Positions 10,622 to 20,300 of a stretch of 64,000 nt of DNA are shown here, piece by piece (position 1 is the first letter of the stretch; each line of letters starts with the position of its first letter). The notes beneath the pieces are model-generated. The model was not told the DNA's origin and ran no database searches. It worked only from the letters and a program-made list of their open reading frames with translations. Origin of the DNA: Jeongeupia sp. HS-3 (GTDB lineage: Bacteria > Pseudomonadota > Gammaproteobacteria > Burkholderiales > Chitinibacteraceae); NCBI RefSeq assembly GCF_015140455.1, contig NZ_AP024094.1:1116001-1180000 (forward strand). The letters are read 5' to 3'. A program made the translations under genes and the position numbers.

Positions 10622-11071
10622 ATGTTGCAAGACATTCTCCCGGTAGAGAGCATTCGCTTCGCCGATCGCTTCGATGACTGGCGCGACGCTGTCCGTGCCG
10701 CGTGCCAACCCCTGCTTGAGCGAGGCGCCATCGAACCGGCCTATATCGATGCCATCATCGAAAACGTCGAGAAAATCGGCCCCTACATCGTGATTGCCCC
10801 CGACGTCGCAATTCCGCACGCCCGGCCCGAGGCCGGCGCCAAGGCGATCGCTATGTCGCTACTCAAGGTCAGCGAACCGGTCGCGTTCAGCGACGACCCG
10901 GAACACCAGGCCCGGCTGTTGTTCGCCTTCTCGGCGACCGACTCGCATAGCCATCAGCGCGCACTCAAGCAGTTGGCGCACTGGATCATGGACGAGGCCA
11001 AGTTCGCCGAACTTCAGGCGGCGACATCGCCCGAAGTGATCGCAGCGTTGATCGCCAGCCTAGGCGACTAA
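10622..11071 (+). CDS. ulaC: PTS enzyme IIA, ascorbate/mannitol type (UlaC-like)
   Basis: This cytoplasmic phosphotransferase component passes phosphate from HPr to the IIB protein. The 149-residue product matches the EIIA type 2 fold, with the phosphorylated histidine expected at H66 in the motif APDVAIPHARPE. I chose ATG 10622, which follows AAGGAAA; an upstream TTG-initiated frame to 10568 lacks support. It is the first gene of a IIA-IIB-IIC set in which each component is a separate protein, as in the ula (L-ascorbate) system. The substrate cannot be settled here because no catabolic genes accompany it. Confidence 0.85.
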   Translation: MLQDILPVESIRFADRFDDWRDAVRAACQPLLERGAIEPAYIDAIIENVEKIGPYIVIAPDVAIPHARPEAGAKAIAMSLLKVSEPVAFSDDPEHQARLLFAFSATDSHSHQRALKQLAHWIMDEAKFAELQAATSPEVIAALIASLGD

Positions 11072-11104
11072 GCCCCCTCTTACCGCTTGAACAAGGACTC
11101 CATC

Positions 11105-11371
11105 ATGAAAATCCTCATCGTTTGTGGCAATGGTCTCGGCAGCAGCCTGATGCTGGAAATGGCCGTCAAGGAAGTGCTGCGGGATCTCGGCAGCGATGCC
11201 GAAGTGGCGCACACCGACCTTTTTTCCTCACGCGGCGAAACGGCAGATTTATTCCTCGGCTCGCGCGAGATCATCGACAACCTTGACGACGGCACCCGGA
11301 CGGTCGCGTCGCTGAAAAACATCATGGACAAGGCCGAGATCAAATCGGTGCTGGTACCGCATCTGTCCTAA
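11105..11371 (+). CDS. ulaB: PTS enzyme IIB, ascorbate type (UlaB-like)
   Basis: This small (88-residue) phosphocarrier takes phosphate from IIA and gives it to the sugar in the IIC channel. The active-site cysteine is C7 in the phosphatase-like loop CGNGLGSS, typical of the lactose/ascorbate IIB fold. The start at 11105 follows AAGGACT and gives the expected N-terminus with the loop right after the first strand; a TTG-initiated frame from 11087 is less likely. It lies 33 bases after the IIA gene. Confidence 0.85.
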   Translation: MKILIVCGNGLGSSLMLEMAVKEVLRDLGSDAEVAHTDLFSSRGETADLFLGSREIIDNLDDGTRTVASLKNIMDKAEIKSVLVPHLS

Positions 11372-11425
11372 GAATTTGCGGGCTGTCGCGAGCGACGCCG
11401 CAGCGTAAAGATTCGAAGCCCGTAT

Positions 11426-11443
11426 GCCGACCCAGCGGTCGGC
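11426..11443 (+). other. Intercistronic hairpin between PTS IIB and IIC genes
   Basis: GCCGAC-CCAGCG-GTCGGC forms a six-pair stem in the 95-base gap before the IIC gene. Such stems often protect or separate mRNA segments; no T-tract follows, so it is not a terminator. Confidence 0.4.
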
Positions 11444-11466
11444 CTCACCACCCGTAGAGGTGCACC

Positions 11467-12723
11467 ATGATTCAATTCCTGCTCGATATTCTCTCCGACC
11501 CCGCAGTACTGATCGGCATCTTCGCCCTGGCCGGTCTGCTGCTGCAGAAAGCCAAAGTTTCCGACGTCGTCGGCGGCACCATCAAGACCATCCTCGGTTT
11601 CGTCATCCTCGGTGCTGGTGCGCAGATTCTGGTCGGTTCGCTCGATAACTTCCGGCAGATTTTCGATCACGCCTTTGATCTGAAAGGTACGATCCCGAAC
11701 AACGAAGCCATCGTTGCCCTCGCAATGAAGCAGTTCGGCACCTACACCGCCTACGTGATGATCCTGGGCATGGGCGTCAACCTGCTGCTGGCACGGATCA
11801 CGCCGCTGAAGTACATCTTTCTCACCGGGCATCACACGCTGTTCATGGCCTGCCTGCTGGTTGCGGTGCTGTCGGCTGGCGGCATGGGCGGCATTGCGCT
11901 GGTCCTGAGCGGTGGCGCGCTGCTCGGCATGCTGATGGTCGTCATGCCGGCCTTGGCGCAGCCGTTCACCCGCAAGATCACCGGCAACAACAGCTTCGCA
12001 CTCGGCCACTTCGGCACCATCGGCTATCTGTCGGCCGCGCTCGTTGGCAAGGCCTTTGGCAAGGGCGGCCGCAGCACCGAAGACATCAAGGTGCCGGATT
12101 CGCTGCGCTTCCTGCGCGACACGTCGATTTCGATGGCGCTGACGATGGGCATCCTCTACATCATCGTCTCGCTGTTTGCCGGGCCGGCCTTCATCGAAAG
12201 CACGCTGTCTGACGGTGTGAACTTCCTCGTCTTCGCGATCAAACAGGCGCTGGTGTTCTCGGCAGGCGTCTACATCATCCTCGCCGGCGTGCGGCTGCTG
12301 ATCTCGGAAATCGTCCCCGCGTTCAAGGGCATTTCCGACAAGCTGATTCCGAATGCCAAACCGGCACTCGATTGCCCGGCGGTGTTCCCGTTCGCACCGA
12401 ATGCGGTGGTCATCGGCTTCATGTGCAGCTTTCTGGGCGGGCTGATGGCGATGTTCATCACACCGGCGCTCGGTCTGGCGGTGATCGTTCCTGGGCTGAT
12501 TCCGCACTTCTTTACCGGCTCGACCGCAGGCATCTACGGTAACGCCACCGGTGGCCTGCGCGGCGCGGTCGTTGGCTCTTTCGTCAATGGCCTGCTGATC
12601 AGCTTCCTGCCAGCCATTCTGCTCAACAGCCTCGGCGCGCTTGGTTTTGCCGGCACCACCTTTGGCGATACCGACTTCGGCATCGTCGGCATCGTGCTCT
12701 CGGTCTTCCTCGGCCGATTCTGA
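11467..12723 (+). CDS. ulaA: PTS enzyme IIC, ascorbate-type permease (UlaA-like)
   Basis: This integral membrane permease translocates and allows phosphorylation of the substrate. The 418-residue product is hydrophobic throughout, with roughly ten membrane segments, and resembles E. coli UlaA in several places: GTIKTI.GF near the start, LTGHH, SEI..AF.GIS..LIP.A in the middle, and SFAPNAVV-like FPFAPNAVVIGFM followed by PGLIPHFF. It is somewhat shorter than UlaA (465 residues), ending soon after the last segment. A GAGGTG ribosome binding site precedes the ATG. Membership of the SgaT/UlaA family is clear; ascorbate as substrate is inferred from the family. Confidence 0.87.
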   Translation: MIQFLLDILSDPAVLIGIFALAGLLLQKAKVSDVVGGTIKTILGFVILGAGAQILVGSLDNFRQIFDHAFDLKGTIPNNEAIVALAMKQFGTYTAYVMILGMGVNLLLARITPLKYIFLTGHHTLFMACLLVAVLSAGGMGGIALVLSGGALLGMLMVVMPALAQPFTRKITGNNSFALGHFGTIGYLSAALVGKAFGKGGRSTEDIKVPDSLRFLRDTSISMALTMGILYIIVSLFAGPAFIESTLSDGVNFLVFAIKQALVFSAGVYIILAGVRLLISEIVPAFKGISDKLIPNAKPALDCPAVFPFAPNAVVIGFMCSFLGGLMAMFITPALGLAVIVPGLIPHFFTGSTAGIYGNATGGLRGAVVGSFVNGLLISFLPAILLNSLGALGFAGTTFGDTDFGIVGIVLSVFLGRF

Positions 12724-12727
12724 ACAC

Positions 12728-12782
12728 CTGTCGCGGGTGCGACAGCGAACAAAAGGTAGCTCGCGGGCTCCCTTTTGTTCGC
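12728..12782 (+). terminator. Tandem hairpins after PTS operon
   Basis: Two adjoining stems follow the IIC stop: CTGTCGC/GCGACAG (12728-12745) and a perfect 12-bp stem GCGAACAAAAGG/CCTTTTGTTCGC (12745-12782). No T-run follows, so this may be a factor-dependent stop or an mRNA-stabilising 3' end. Confidence 0.5.
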
Positions 12783-12875
12783 TCATTCAAGCCCCTTCCC
12801 TGTAGACCAGCAAACTGCGACTGGCGGCGCCTATTTCTCAACCACAACACCGACTGTTAATTGCACGAACGAAAT

Positions 12876-12901
12876 AGAAAAAGCCCCGCATTCGCGGGGC
12901 T
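12876..12901 (-). terminator. Rho-independent terminator of the ABC-F gene
   Basis: The stem GCCCCGC/GCGGGGC is followed, on the minus strand, by TTTTTCTATTT. It sits 23 bases after the ABC-F stop. Confidence 0.85.
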
Positions 12902-12923
12902 GATTGCCGAATCGAAGGCTAGC

Positions 12924-14834
12924 CTAGTTCGCGGCGAAGGCTTCCAATGCCTCATTGGCGGTCAGCCACTCCATCTCCAGCTCGTCGATTTCGCCCTTGA
13001 TCACGGCTTCACGCCGCACAAGCGCCTGCAGCTCTTCCTTGCGATTCGCGTCGTACAAACCGGCATCCTGCAATGTCACTGCCAGCTCGGCCAGTTCGGC
13101 CTGCTTGGGCGACAATGCGTTATCGATTTTTTTCAGCCGCTGTTCCAAGGGCTTGCGCTGCTTTGCCAACGCCTGCCGTGCTTCCGCCTCGGCACGTTTT
13201 TGCGCCTTGCGATCCACGCCAGAGCTCGATGAGGCCAAGCCATCAGACTTCGATGAACCGTCACCCTGGCGTTTTTCCTGACTGTAGCGAGTGTAATCAT
13301 CCAGATCGCCATCGAACGGCCGCACCCTGCCCGCTTCGATCAGCCAGAAATCGTCTACCGTTGCCCGCAGCAAATGCCGATCGTGCGACACCAGAATGAT
13401 CGCACCTTCAAAATCGGTCAGCGCCCGAGTCAGGGCCTGGCGCATTTCGATATCAAGGTGGTTGGTCGGTTCATCGAGCAGCAGCAGGTTAGGCTTCTGC
13501 CAGATCAGCAGCGCCAGCGCCAGCCGCGCTTTTTCGCCACCGGAGAATGGCGCCACCGGGCTGGACGCCATCGGACCACGGAAGTCGAATCCGCCCAAGA
13601 AGTTGCGCAATTCCTGCTCGCGCGTGTTCGGCGCCAGCTTTTGCAGGTGCCACAGCGGCGATTCATCCAGCCGCAAGTGCTCGAGCTGATGCTGGGCGAA
13701 GTAACCGACCTTCAAACCCTTGCCTTCGTGTCGCTCGCCAGCGAGCAGCGCCAGATCGCCAACCAGCGTTTTGATCAGCGTCGATTTGCCGGCGCCGTTA
13801 ACGCCCAGAAGACCGATCCGGGCTTCTTTTTGCAGACTGAGGTTCAACTCGGACAGCGTCGACTTGCCCAGTGCATAGCCGGCCTCACCGTCTTCGATAC
13901 GCAACAAGGGATTCGGGCTCGAATCGGGCTCCCGGAACGAGAAGGTGAACGGTGAATCGACGTGCGCAGCGGCGATGACTTCCATCCGCTCCAACGCCTT
14001 GACGCGGCTTTGCGCCTGCTTCGCCTTGCTCGCCTTGGCCTTGAAGCGGGTAATGAACGACTCAAGGTGGGCAATTTCGCGCTGCTGCTTACCGAAGGCC
14101 TGCTGCTGCTGCGACAACTTTTCGGCGCGCTGCGCTTCAAAATCACCGTAGTTACCGGTATAGAGATCAAGCTTGCCTTGATCCACATGCAGGATGCTGC
14201 CGACAGTAGCATCGAGAAAATCGCGATCGTGAGAAATAACCAGCAGCATGCCCTGATAGCTGCGCAACCAGTTTTCCAGCCAGACCACGGTTTCGAGATC
14301 CAGGTGGTTGGTCGGCTCATCCAGCAGCAGCAAATCGGAACGGCACATCAGCGCCTGCGCCAGGTTCAGCCGCATCCGCCAGCCGCCGGAAAAATCGGCG
14401 ACCGAATGCTGCATTTCCTCGGTAGAAAACCCAAGACCGGCGAGCAGCTTGGCCGCGCGAGCGCGAGCGGTGTAGCCATCGATCGCCTCATAGCGCGACA
14501 GCAGCTCGGCATGGTGCACACCATCGTCGTGATCAAGCGCCAGCTCTTTTTCAAGCGCGCTCAGCTCGGCATCGCCATGCAGCACATAATCGAGTGCGGG
14601 CTCGGCCAGCGCGGGCGTCTCCTGCGCGACATGGCCAATGGCCAGGCGAGGAGGAAGCTCCAGATCGCCGCCATCAAGGTGCAGCTCACCGCGAATCAAG
14701 GCAAAGAAAGAGGACTTGCCGGCGCCATTGGGGCCAACAACACCCGCTTTTTGCCCCGGGTTAATCGTCAGGTCAGCCTGGTTAAGCAGGACTTTGAGGC
14801 CACGTCGCAACGTGGCGGATTTGAGTCGAATCAT
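12924..14834 (-). CDS. yheS: ABC-F family ATPase (YheS-like)
   Basis: ABC-F proteins act on the ribosome rather than in transport. The 636-residue product has two ABC domains without membrane segments: Walker A GPNGAGKSS at about 34-42 with signature FSGGWRMRL and DEPTNHLD, and a second Walker A GVNGAGKST with signature FSGGEKARL and DEPTNHLD. The linker between the domains (about 240-310) is rich in lysine, glutamine and arginine, as in the P-site tRNA interaction motif. A basic C-terminal helical extension (about 535-636) is present. The best match by domain order and length is E. coli YheS. The gene has its own terminator. Confidence 0.88.
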   Translation of the reverse strand: MIRLKSATLRRGLKVLLNQADLTINPGQKAGVVGPNGAGKSSFFALIRGELHLDGGDLELPPRLAIGHVAQETPALAEPALDYVLHGDAELSALEKELALDHDDGVHHAELLSRYEAIDGYTARARAAKLLAGLGFSTEEMQHSVADFSGGWRMRLNLAQALMCRSDLLLLDEPTNHLDLETVVWLENWLRSYQGMLLVISHDRDFLDATVGSILHVDQGKLDLYTGNYGDFEAQRAEKLSQQQQAFGKQQREIAHLESFITRFKAKASKAKQAQSRVKALERMEVIAAAHVDSPFTFSFREPDSSPNPLLRIEDGEAGYALGKSTLSELNLSLQKEARIGLLGVNGAGKSTLIKTLVGDLALLAGERHEGKGLKVGYFAQHQLEHLRLDESPLWHLQKLAPNTREQELRNFLGGFDFRGPMASSPVAPFSGGEKARLALALLIWQKPNLLLLDEPTNHLDIEMRQALTRALTDFEGAIILVSHDRHLLRATVDDFWLIEAGRVRPFDGDLDDYTRYSQEKRQGDGSSKSDGLASSSSGVDRKAQKRAEAEARQALAKQRKPLEQRLKKIDNALSPKQAELAELAVTLQDAGLYDANRKEELQALVRREAVIKGEIDELEMEWLTANEALEAFAAN

Positions 14835-14891
14835 GGCCGCAGTTTACCAGACCTCGGCGAGCCAAGATCGTAAGGACGACCGCTTTACAAC

Positions 14892-17141
14892 TCAGACCGC
14901 CAGCGCCTCACGCAACTGGGCGAAGGCGTCTTCGGTGACGCCATCGCCGAGCTTGAGGCGACTCAGCACGCCGGAGGCCAGATACGCCTCGATTTCGTGA
15001 CGCATCAGCGTCAAACCCTTGTCACCGCGACTGGTCAGGAGAAAACGGGTGCCTTGCGGGCTGATCCAGCTGACGCGTAAACGCCGTGGCAGCGCATCGC
15101 CCTCGCGCCATTCGACCCACTCGCCGCGCTCGGGCACCTGGGATTGTGGTTCAAGCGCTGCGCTTGAGGCCACGTTCGGTGCACTGGCATCGCCCCCAAA
15201 CGGCTCAGCCATCAGCACCGACGGTGCCTCCGCGCCAAGCTGTGACATCGCCTCCTGCACGGGCGCAACCACCCCCTCTTGCGCCACGACGGGCTCAACC
15301 GTCGGAATGCTTGCACCAACAACCGGCACAGCCAGCGCGGCGGGTGTGGCTTGCACCTGCAAGGCCAGCTTCAAACCTTGGCGAATGGCACCGGCGTGCA
15401 ACTGCACCAGCTCGGAGAAAAAAGACTTGCGTGTAGCGTCACCGACACCGATTTCGCGAATCCCCGCCTCCAGCTTGCTCAGCAGCGCAGGCAAGGTGTT
15501 CACAAGCTGCAGGCGGTCTTCCGGCCTGACTTTCGGCGCGACACTCCAGAGCAGCTGATCAATCACGGCAAGCCGCTCGACAAATAGCGACGCGGCCTCC
15601 CCTTCGACACCGTAGGCAGCCACCAAGGCCGCACGCCAATGCTCTTGCACAAAGGCGATCACGACCGGCGGGTGTTCGGTACTCAGCTTTTGCTCGATCA
15701 GCGCCTGCGCGGTTGCATTGGCCAGCTCGCTGATCTCGCCGGCAAGCAAGGCATCGGCCTGATCGCTGATTGCAGCGTCGATGACCGCACGCTCTGCGTC
15801 CAGCCACTGATCAAGGGCATCCAGCGCCGACTGGAATACCGCAGTATCGTCGGTAAAGGAGCGGGCGACGTCGGCGATGACTTCGACGAATTTGCAAAGC
15901 TGCGGATCATCGGCCGCAGGCTCCCCCTGCCACTCCAGCCCGGCGTCGGCCAAACGGTCGATAAGGCGCCGCGCGGGGTGCGCCTTGTCACTAAAGAAGC
16001 GGGTATCCAGCATCGCCGCCTTGAGCGCCGGCACTTGCAGTCGCGCCAGCAACCCTTTGGCCGCATTGGAAAGACGGTCATCCTCGAACAGCCGATCAAA
16101 GAGCAAGGCCACCAGTTCGACCGTCATGGTATCGAGCCGGTCGAGCTCTTGCGTCCAGCGGCTGCCGCGCAGCAGCGCCAGCAGGTTCTCCGGATGCAGC
16201 GACATATCCTGAACACTGCCCAACGCATCTTGCTGCAGGTGATCGAGGAAATTAAACCAATCCGGCCGCAGCGCCCGCTGGGGTTGCGGCGTGTCCGAAC
16301 TGAAAAGCTGGTTCAGATGCGTGACCAGCTCGGGCCGCAGCATCGATGCCAATGCGCTTTCGCCCCCGGCGCCTTGCCCACCTGTCATACCGTCCTGCGC
16401 AGCAAGGCCGGACACGCCAGCCTGATGTGCTTGACTCGGTGTACTGCGTGAACCAGCGCGACGCGCGATCGCCGGCAAGGGTACGTTCTGCTGAATCAGA
16501 TATTGATTCAGTTGCTGATACACCCCGGCGACCCGGCCCGACAACTCGACCTCGAAGGTACGCAACGCCACCAGACGCGCGGCCAAGCCGCTATCCAGTT
16601 GCTGGCAGGCAGTCAAAAATGCTTCGCAGATGACTTTCGGGCTAAGCGGGCTGAACGAATTGCCGTTGTCGTGGCTGTCGCGATGGTCCGGCAATAGCGA
16701 GGCCAGTCTTTGCTCAAGATGGGTCAGCGTCTCGCCGCTTTTTTGCTGCAAGGCATTCGAAATACTGCTCAGGGTGAGCGACGTTTCGTATTCTTCATTT
16801 GCCACCAGCGAGAGCGCGTCGGGCGTCAGATTAACCTGGTAAAAAGCGCTTTCGCCGCGTGCGCCCCGCGGCTGCAAACTGGCCTCGAAACTGGCCAGAA
16901 ATTGCTGCTTGAAGGCGGCGACAATGGCGTCTTTCTTGGTTCTCGCCTCGACCCTGGCGTCGAAATACTGATCACGCAGGCTACGTTCGGTCGTAGTTTC
17001 CGCCAACTGGAAGAAGGTCTCCTCCAGTCCCTGAAAGAAGTCATCCAGCGACTCGGTCAGCATACCCAGCGCAAGATCGCGACAAGCGATCAGCGTCCCC
17101 GTTTGCGGGCTACCTGGGGTTCGAGTGAGTACGGTTTGCAT
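14892..17141 (-). CDS. DUF1631 family protein
   Basis: The 749-residue cytoplasmic protein matches DUF1631, a family of unknown role found mainly in beta- and gammaproteobacteria and sometimes mislabelled thymidine phosphorylase. Visible traits are an N-terminal helical segment with ESLDDFFQGLEETFFQLAETT, a long helical body, a low-complexity alanine/proline/valine-rich stretch (about 610-680), and a C-terminal PilZ-like beta segment (WVEWREGDALPRRLRVSWISP). No catalytic motif is evident. It is divergent from the glutamate dehydrogenase gene, and the two probably use the shared 227-base region for promoters. Confidence 0.75.
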   Translation of the reverse strand: MQTVLTRTPGSPQTGTLIACRDLALGMLTESLDDFFQGLEETFFQLAETTTERSLRDQYFDARVEARTKKDAIVAAFKQQFLASFEASLQPRGARGESAFYQVNLTPDALSLVANEEYETSLTLSSISNALQQKSGETLTHLEQRLASLLPDHRDSHDNGNSFSPLSPKVICEAFLTACQQLDSGLAARLVALRTFEVELSGRVAGVYQQLNQYLIQQNVPLPAIARRAGSRSTPSQAHQAGVSGLAAQDGMTGGQGAGGESALASMLRPELVTHLNQLFSSDTPQPQRALRPDWFNFLDHLQQDALGSVQDMSLHPENLLALLRGSRWTQELDRLDTMTVELVALLFDRLFEDDRLSNAAKGLLARLQVPALKAAMLDTRFFSDKAHPARRLIDRLADAGLEWQGEPAADDPQLCKFVEVIADVARSFTDDTAVFQSALDALDQWLDAERAVIDAAISDQADALLAGEISELANATAQALIEQKLSTEHPPVVIAFVQEHWRAALVAAYGVEGEAASLFVERLAVIDQLLWSVAPKVRPEDRLQLVNTLPALLSKLEAGIREIGVGDATRKSFFSELVQLHAGAIRQGLKLALQVQATPAALAVPVVGASIPTVEPVVAQEGVVAPVQEAMSQLGAEAPSVLMAEPFGGDASAPNVASSAALEPQSQVPERGEWVEWREGDALPRRLRVSWISPQGTRFLLTSRGDKGLTLMRHEIEAYLASGVLSRLKLGDGVTEDAFAQLREALAV

Positions 17142-17368
17142 GAGGTAGCCGGGGAGTCACTTGATATATTAGTTTATGGTAATGTTTGGCGAATTCACCG
17201 GTCAACCCGACCACCGGCGGCCGGGCGGCAATGAGACACCGCGCCATGTTTTCACCCTATCCAGTCTTTACAACTAGGGAAAACAAGCCTGAGGAAAACC
17301 CTGTCTGGCAAGGGTATGGGGGCGGGTATAGAGTCAAGTCAGCTTCAACGATGCAGAGACAGGCCGAC
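17142..17368. promoter_or_regulatory. Divergent promoter region, DUF1631 gene and gdhB
   Basis: The DUF1631-proximal side is AT-rich (TTGATATATTAGTTTATGG, 17161-17179), a likely promoter for the minus strand. On the gdhB side, TATAGA at 17330 is a possible -10 box. Assignments rest on base composition and loose matches only. Confidence 0.35.
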
Positions 17369-20300
17369 ATGACTTTTTCCGTTCCCCGCCCGCAGCTGGA
17401 CGCACTCTCTCAAGCCCGCGAACCCCTCGGTGACAACGTCAAATCGCTATTCGCACGCTACTACGCGAATTTGCCCAGCGAGGACTTCGATGCCAGGGAC
17501 GCCGAAAACTGGGTCGGTGCCGCGTTGTCACACTGGCGCTTTGGTGCCCGTCGCGCGCCCGGTGAGTTGCTACTGCGCGCGGACAACCCCACGCTGATCG
17601 AGCATGGCTGGGAGTGCAAACACACAGTGATCGAGCTGGTTGCCGACGACATGCCCTTTCTGGTCGACACGGTCAGCATGGCGATCAATCGCCTCGGTTA
17701 TGGCGTGCATCTGGTGGTGCATCCGGTCTTGCATGTGCAGCGCGATGCGGCCGGCCAAGTGGTCGATTTGGGCGACGACGGTCCGCGCGAATCGTGGATG
17801 CATTTTGAAATCGATCGCATCACCCGTCCCGAGGCACTGGCCGAGCTGGATGAGGAAATCCGCCGGGTATTGAATGTACTTTCGGTGGCCGTGGCCGACT
17901 GGCCCAAAATGACCGAGCACATCGATGCGACGCTGGCGCAATTGCACAGCGCCCCGCCCCCGGTGGCCGCAACCGAATTATCCGAAACCGTCGCCTATCT
18001 TGAATGGCTGCGTGACGATCATTTCATTTTTCTGGGTTGCCGCGATTACCGGATCAATGAAGAACACGGCGACGGTAATATGTGGATCACGCCCGGCTCT
18101 GGCCTTGGCATGCTGCGCGATGACGGCGTGGGCGGCCCATCGCGCACCTGGGCTTCGTTGACACCGGAACTTCGCCAGATTGCCTATCGCCCCGATACCC
18201 TGCTGATCCTGACCAAGGCCGATACCCGTTCGGTGGTACACCGCCCGGTTTATCTGGACATGATCTGCCTCAAGCAGATCGATGCCGGCGGCAAGGTCGT
18301 TGGCGAACTGCGCATCCTCGGCCTGTACACCGCCAGCGCCTACAGCACGCCATCGCGGCAAATCCCGATTCTGCGCGACAAAATCGCCCGTGCGATCACG
18401 CTATCCGGTGCAGATGTCGAAGGGCATCGCGGCAAGGCGCTGCTGAATGTTCTGGATACCTATCCACGTGAAGAACTGATCGAAACCGATGTCGAAGCCC
18501 TGTCTCGCATCGCCAGCGGCATTGTCGGTCTGCAAGAGCGCAATCGCACCCGCGTCTTTTTCCGCGAAGACATTTATCACCGCTATATATCGGCCATGCT
18601 CTATGTGCCGCGCGACAACTACACCACCGAAGTACGCGTCAAAGTACAGCAACTACTGATCGATCGCCTTGGCGGCGACGGCGGCGAATTCAATGTCCTG
18701 CTGTCAGATAGCCCGCTGGCACGCATCCACTTCATCACCCACATCCCGCATGGTGCCCACCCGCAGTACGACGCCCGGGCCATTGAGGCCGAGATCGCCG
18801 AGATTGCCCTGCGCTGGCCGGATGAGCTGCGCCGGCAACTGCTCATGCATGGCGGTGAAGAGCAAGGCGCCGTTCGCTACCAACGTTATGCCAACGCCTT
18901 CTCGGCAGCCTATTGTGCCGACTACCCGCCCCGCGTGGCGGTGCATGATATCGACGCGCTTGAAACCGCGCTTGAAACCGGCGAGCTCGCCACGGCCATC
19001 GTTCCTGGCAGTCAGGCCGATACCCGTTTGTGGCGACTGAAGCTGTATCGCAATACGCCGATCGAGCTCTCCGATTGCTTGCCGCTACTGGAGAACCTGG
19101 GCGTGCGCGTGCAGGACGAGCGCCCCTACAAGCTGTCCTTCAGCGATAACGCGGCGGCATGGATCATCGATATCGGCATCCAGCTGCCGCAAAGCGGCAT
19201 GCTCGAAAACCCGCAAGCACGCAGCCGTTTGCTGGATGCGTTCGAGGCCGTCTTCGCGGGGCGCAGCGAAAACGACACGTTCAACCGGCTGGTGCTGCAG
19301 GCGGGCCTGGCCTGGCGTGATGTATTGGTGCTGCGCGCCTACGCCAGGTATCTGAAGCAAATCGGCCTGCACTTCAGCCAGGACACGCTAGCGGCCACGC
19401 TGCTGCGCTTCCCGCTTCAGGCCGGGCAACTGGTCGAGCTGTTCCACGCCCTGCTACAACCGTCCGCGAGCAATACGCACGAAGCGGAGGCACTGGGTAA
19501 AACGCTGGCCAAATTCGCCACCGACCAACCCAATGCCGACGACGAAAAGATGCTGTCGCAGTTTCGAGCCGCCATCGAAGCAACGGTGCGAACCAACTTC
19601 TGGCAGCAAAACGCCGCCGGCAACCCCAAACCCTACGTCTCGTTCAAGATCGCTTCGGCGCAGATACCGGACATGCCGCAGCCGGTGCCGCTATTCGAAA
19701 TCTTCGTCTACGCCAATGATATGGAAGGCGTACACCTGCGCGGCGGCAAAGTAGCCCGTGGCGGCCTGCGCTGGTCCGATCGGCGCGAAGACTTCCGCAC
19801 CGAGGTACTGGGGCTGGTCAAGGCGCAGATCGTCAAAAACACCGTTATCGTACCGGTAGGCTCCAAAGGGGGGTTTATCGTCAAGAACCCGCCGACCGAG
19901 CGCGAAGCCTTCCTCGCCAAGGGTGTTGAGTGCTACCAGACGCTGATTCGCGGCATGCTGGACATCACCGACAACCTCGTCAACGGCAAGCTCGTACCGC
20001 CGCCGAATGTAACCCGCCGGGATGAGGATGACCCCTATCTCGTCGTCGCCGCCGACAAGGGCACGGCAACCTTTTCCGACACCGCCAACGCCCTCTCGCA
20101 GGAATACGGCTTCTGGCTCGATGACGCTTTCGCCTCCGGCGGCTCGGTCGGTTACGACCACAAGAAGATGGGCATTACCGCCCGCGGCGCCTGGGTGTCG
20201 GTCGAGCGCCACTTCCGCGAGATGGGCATCAATGTCGCGACGGATCCGATCACGATCGCCGGCATCGGTGACATGTCGGGCGACGTGTTCGGCAATGGCC

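Noticed and set aside
17186-17368. N-terminal extension of glutamate dehydrogenase from TTG 17186
   Set aside because: The added 61 residues are not family-like and cross the likely promoter region.
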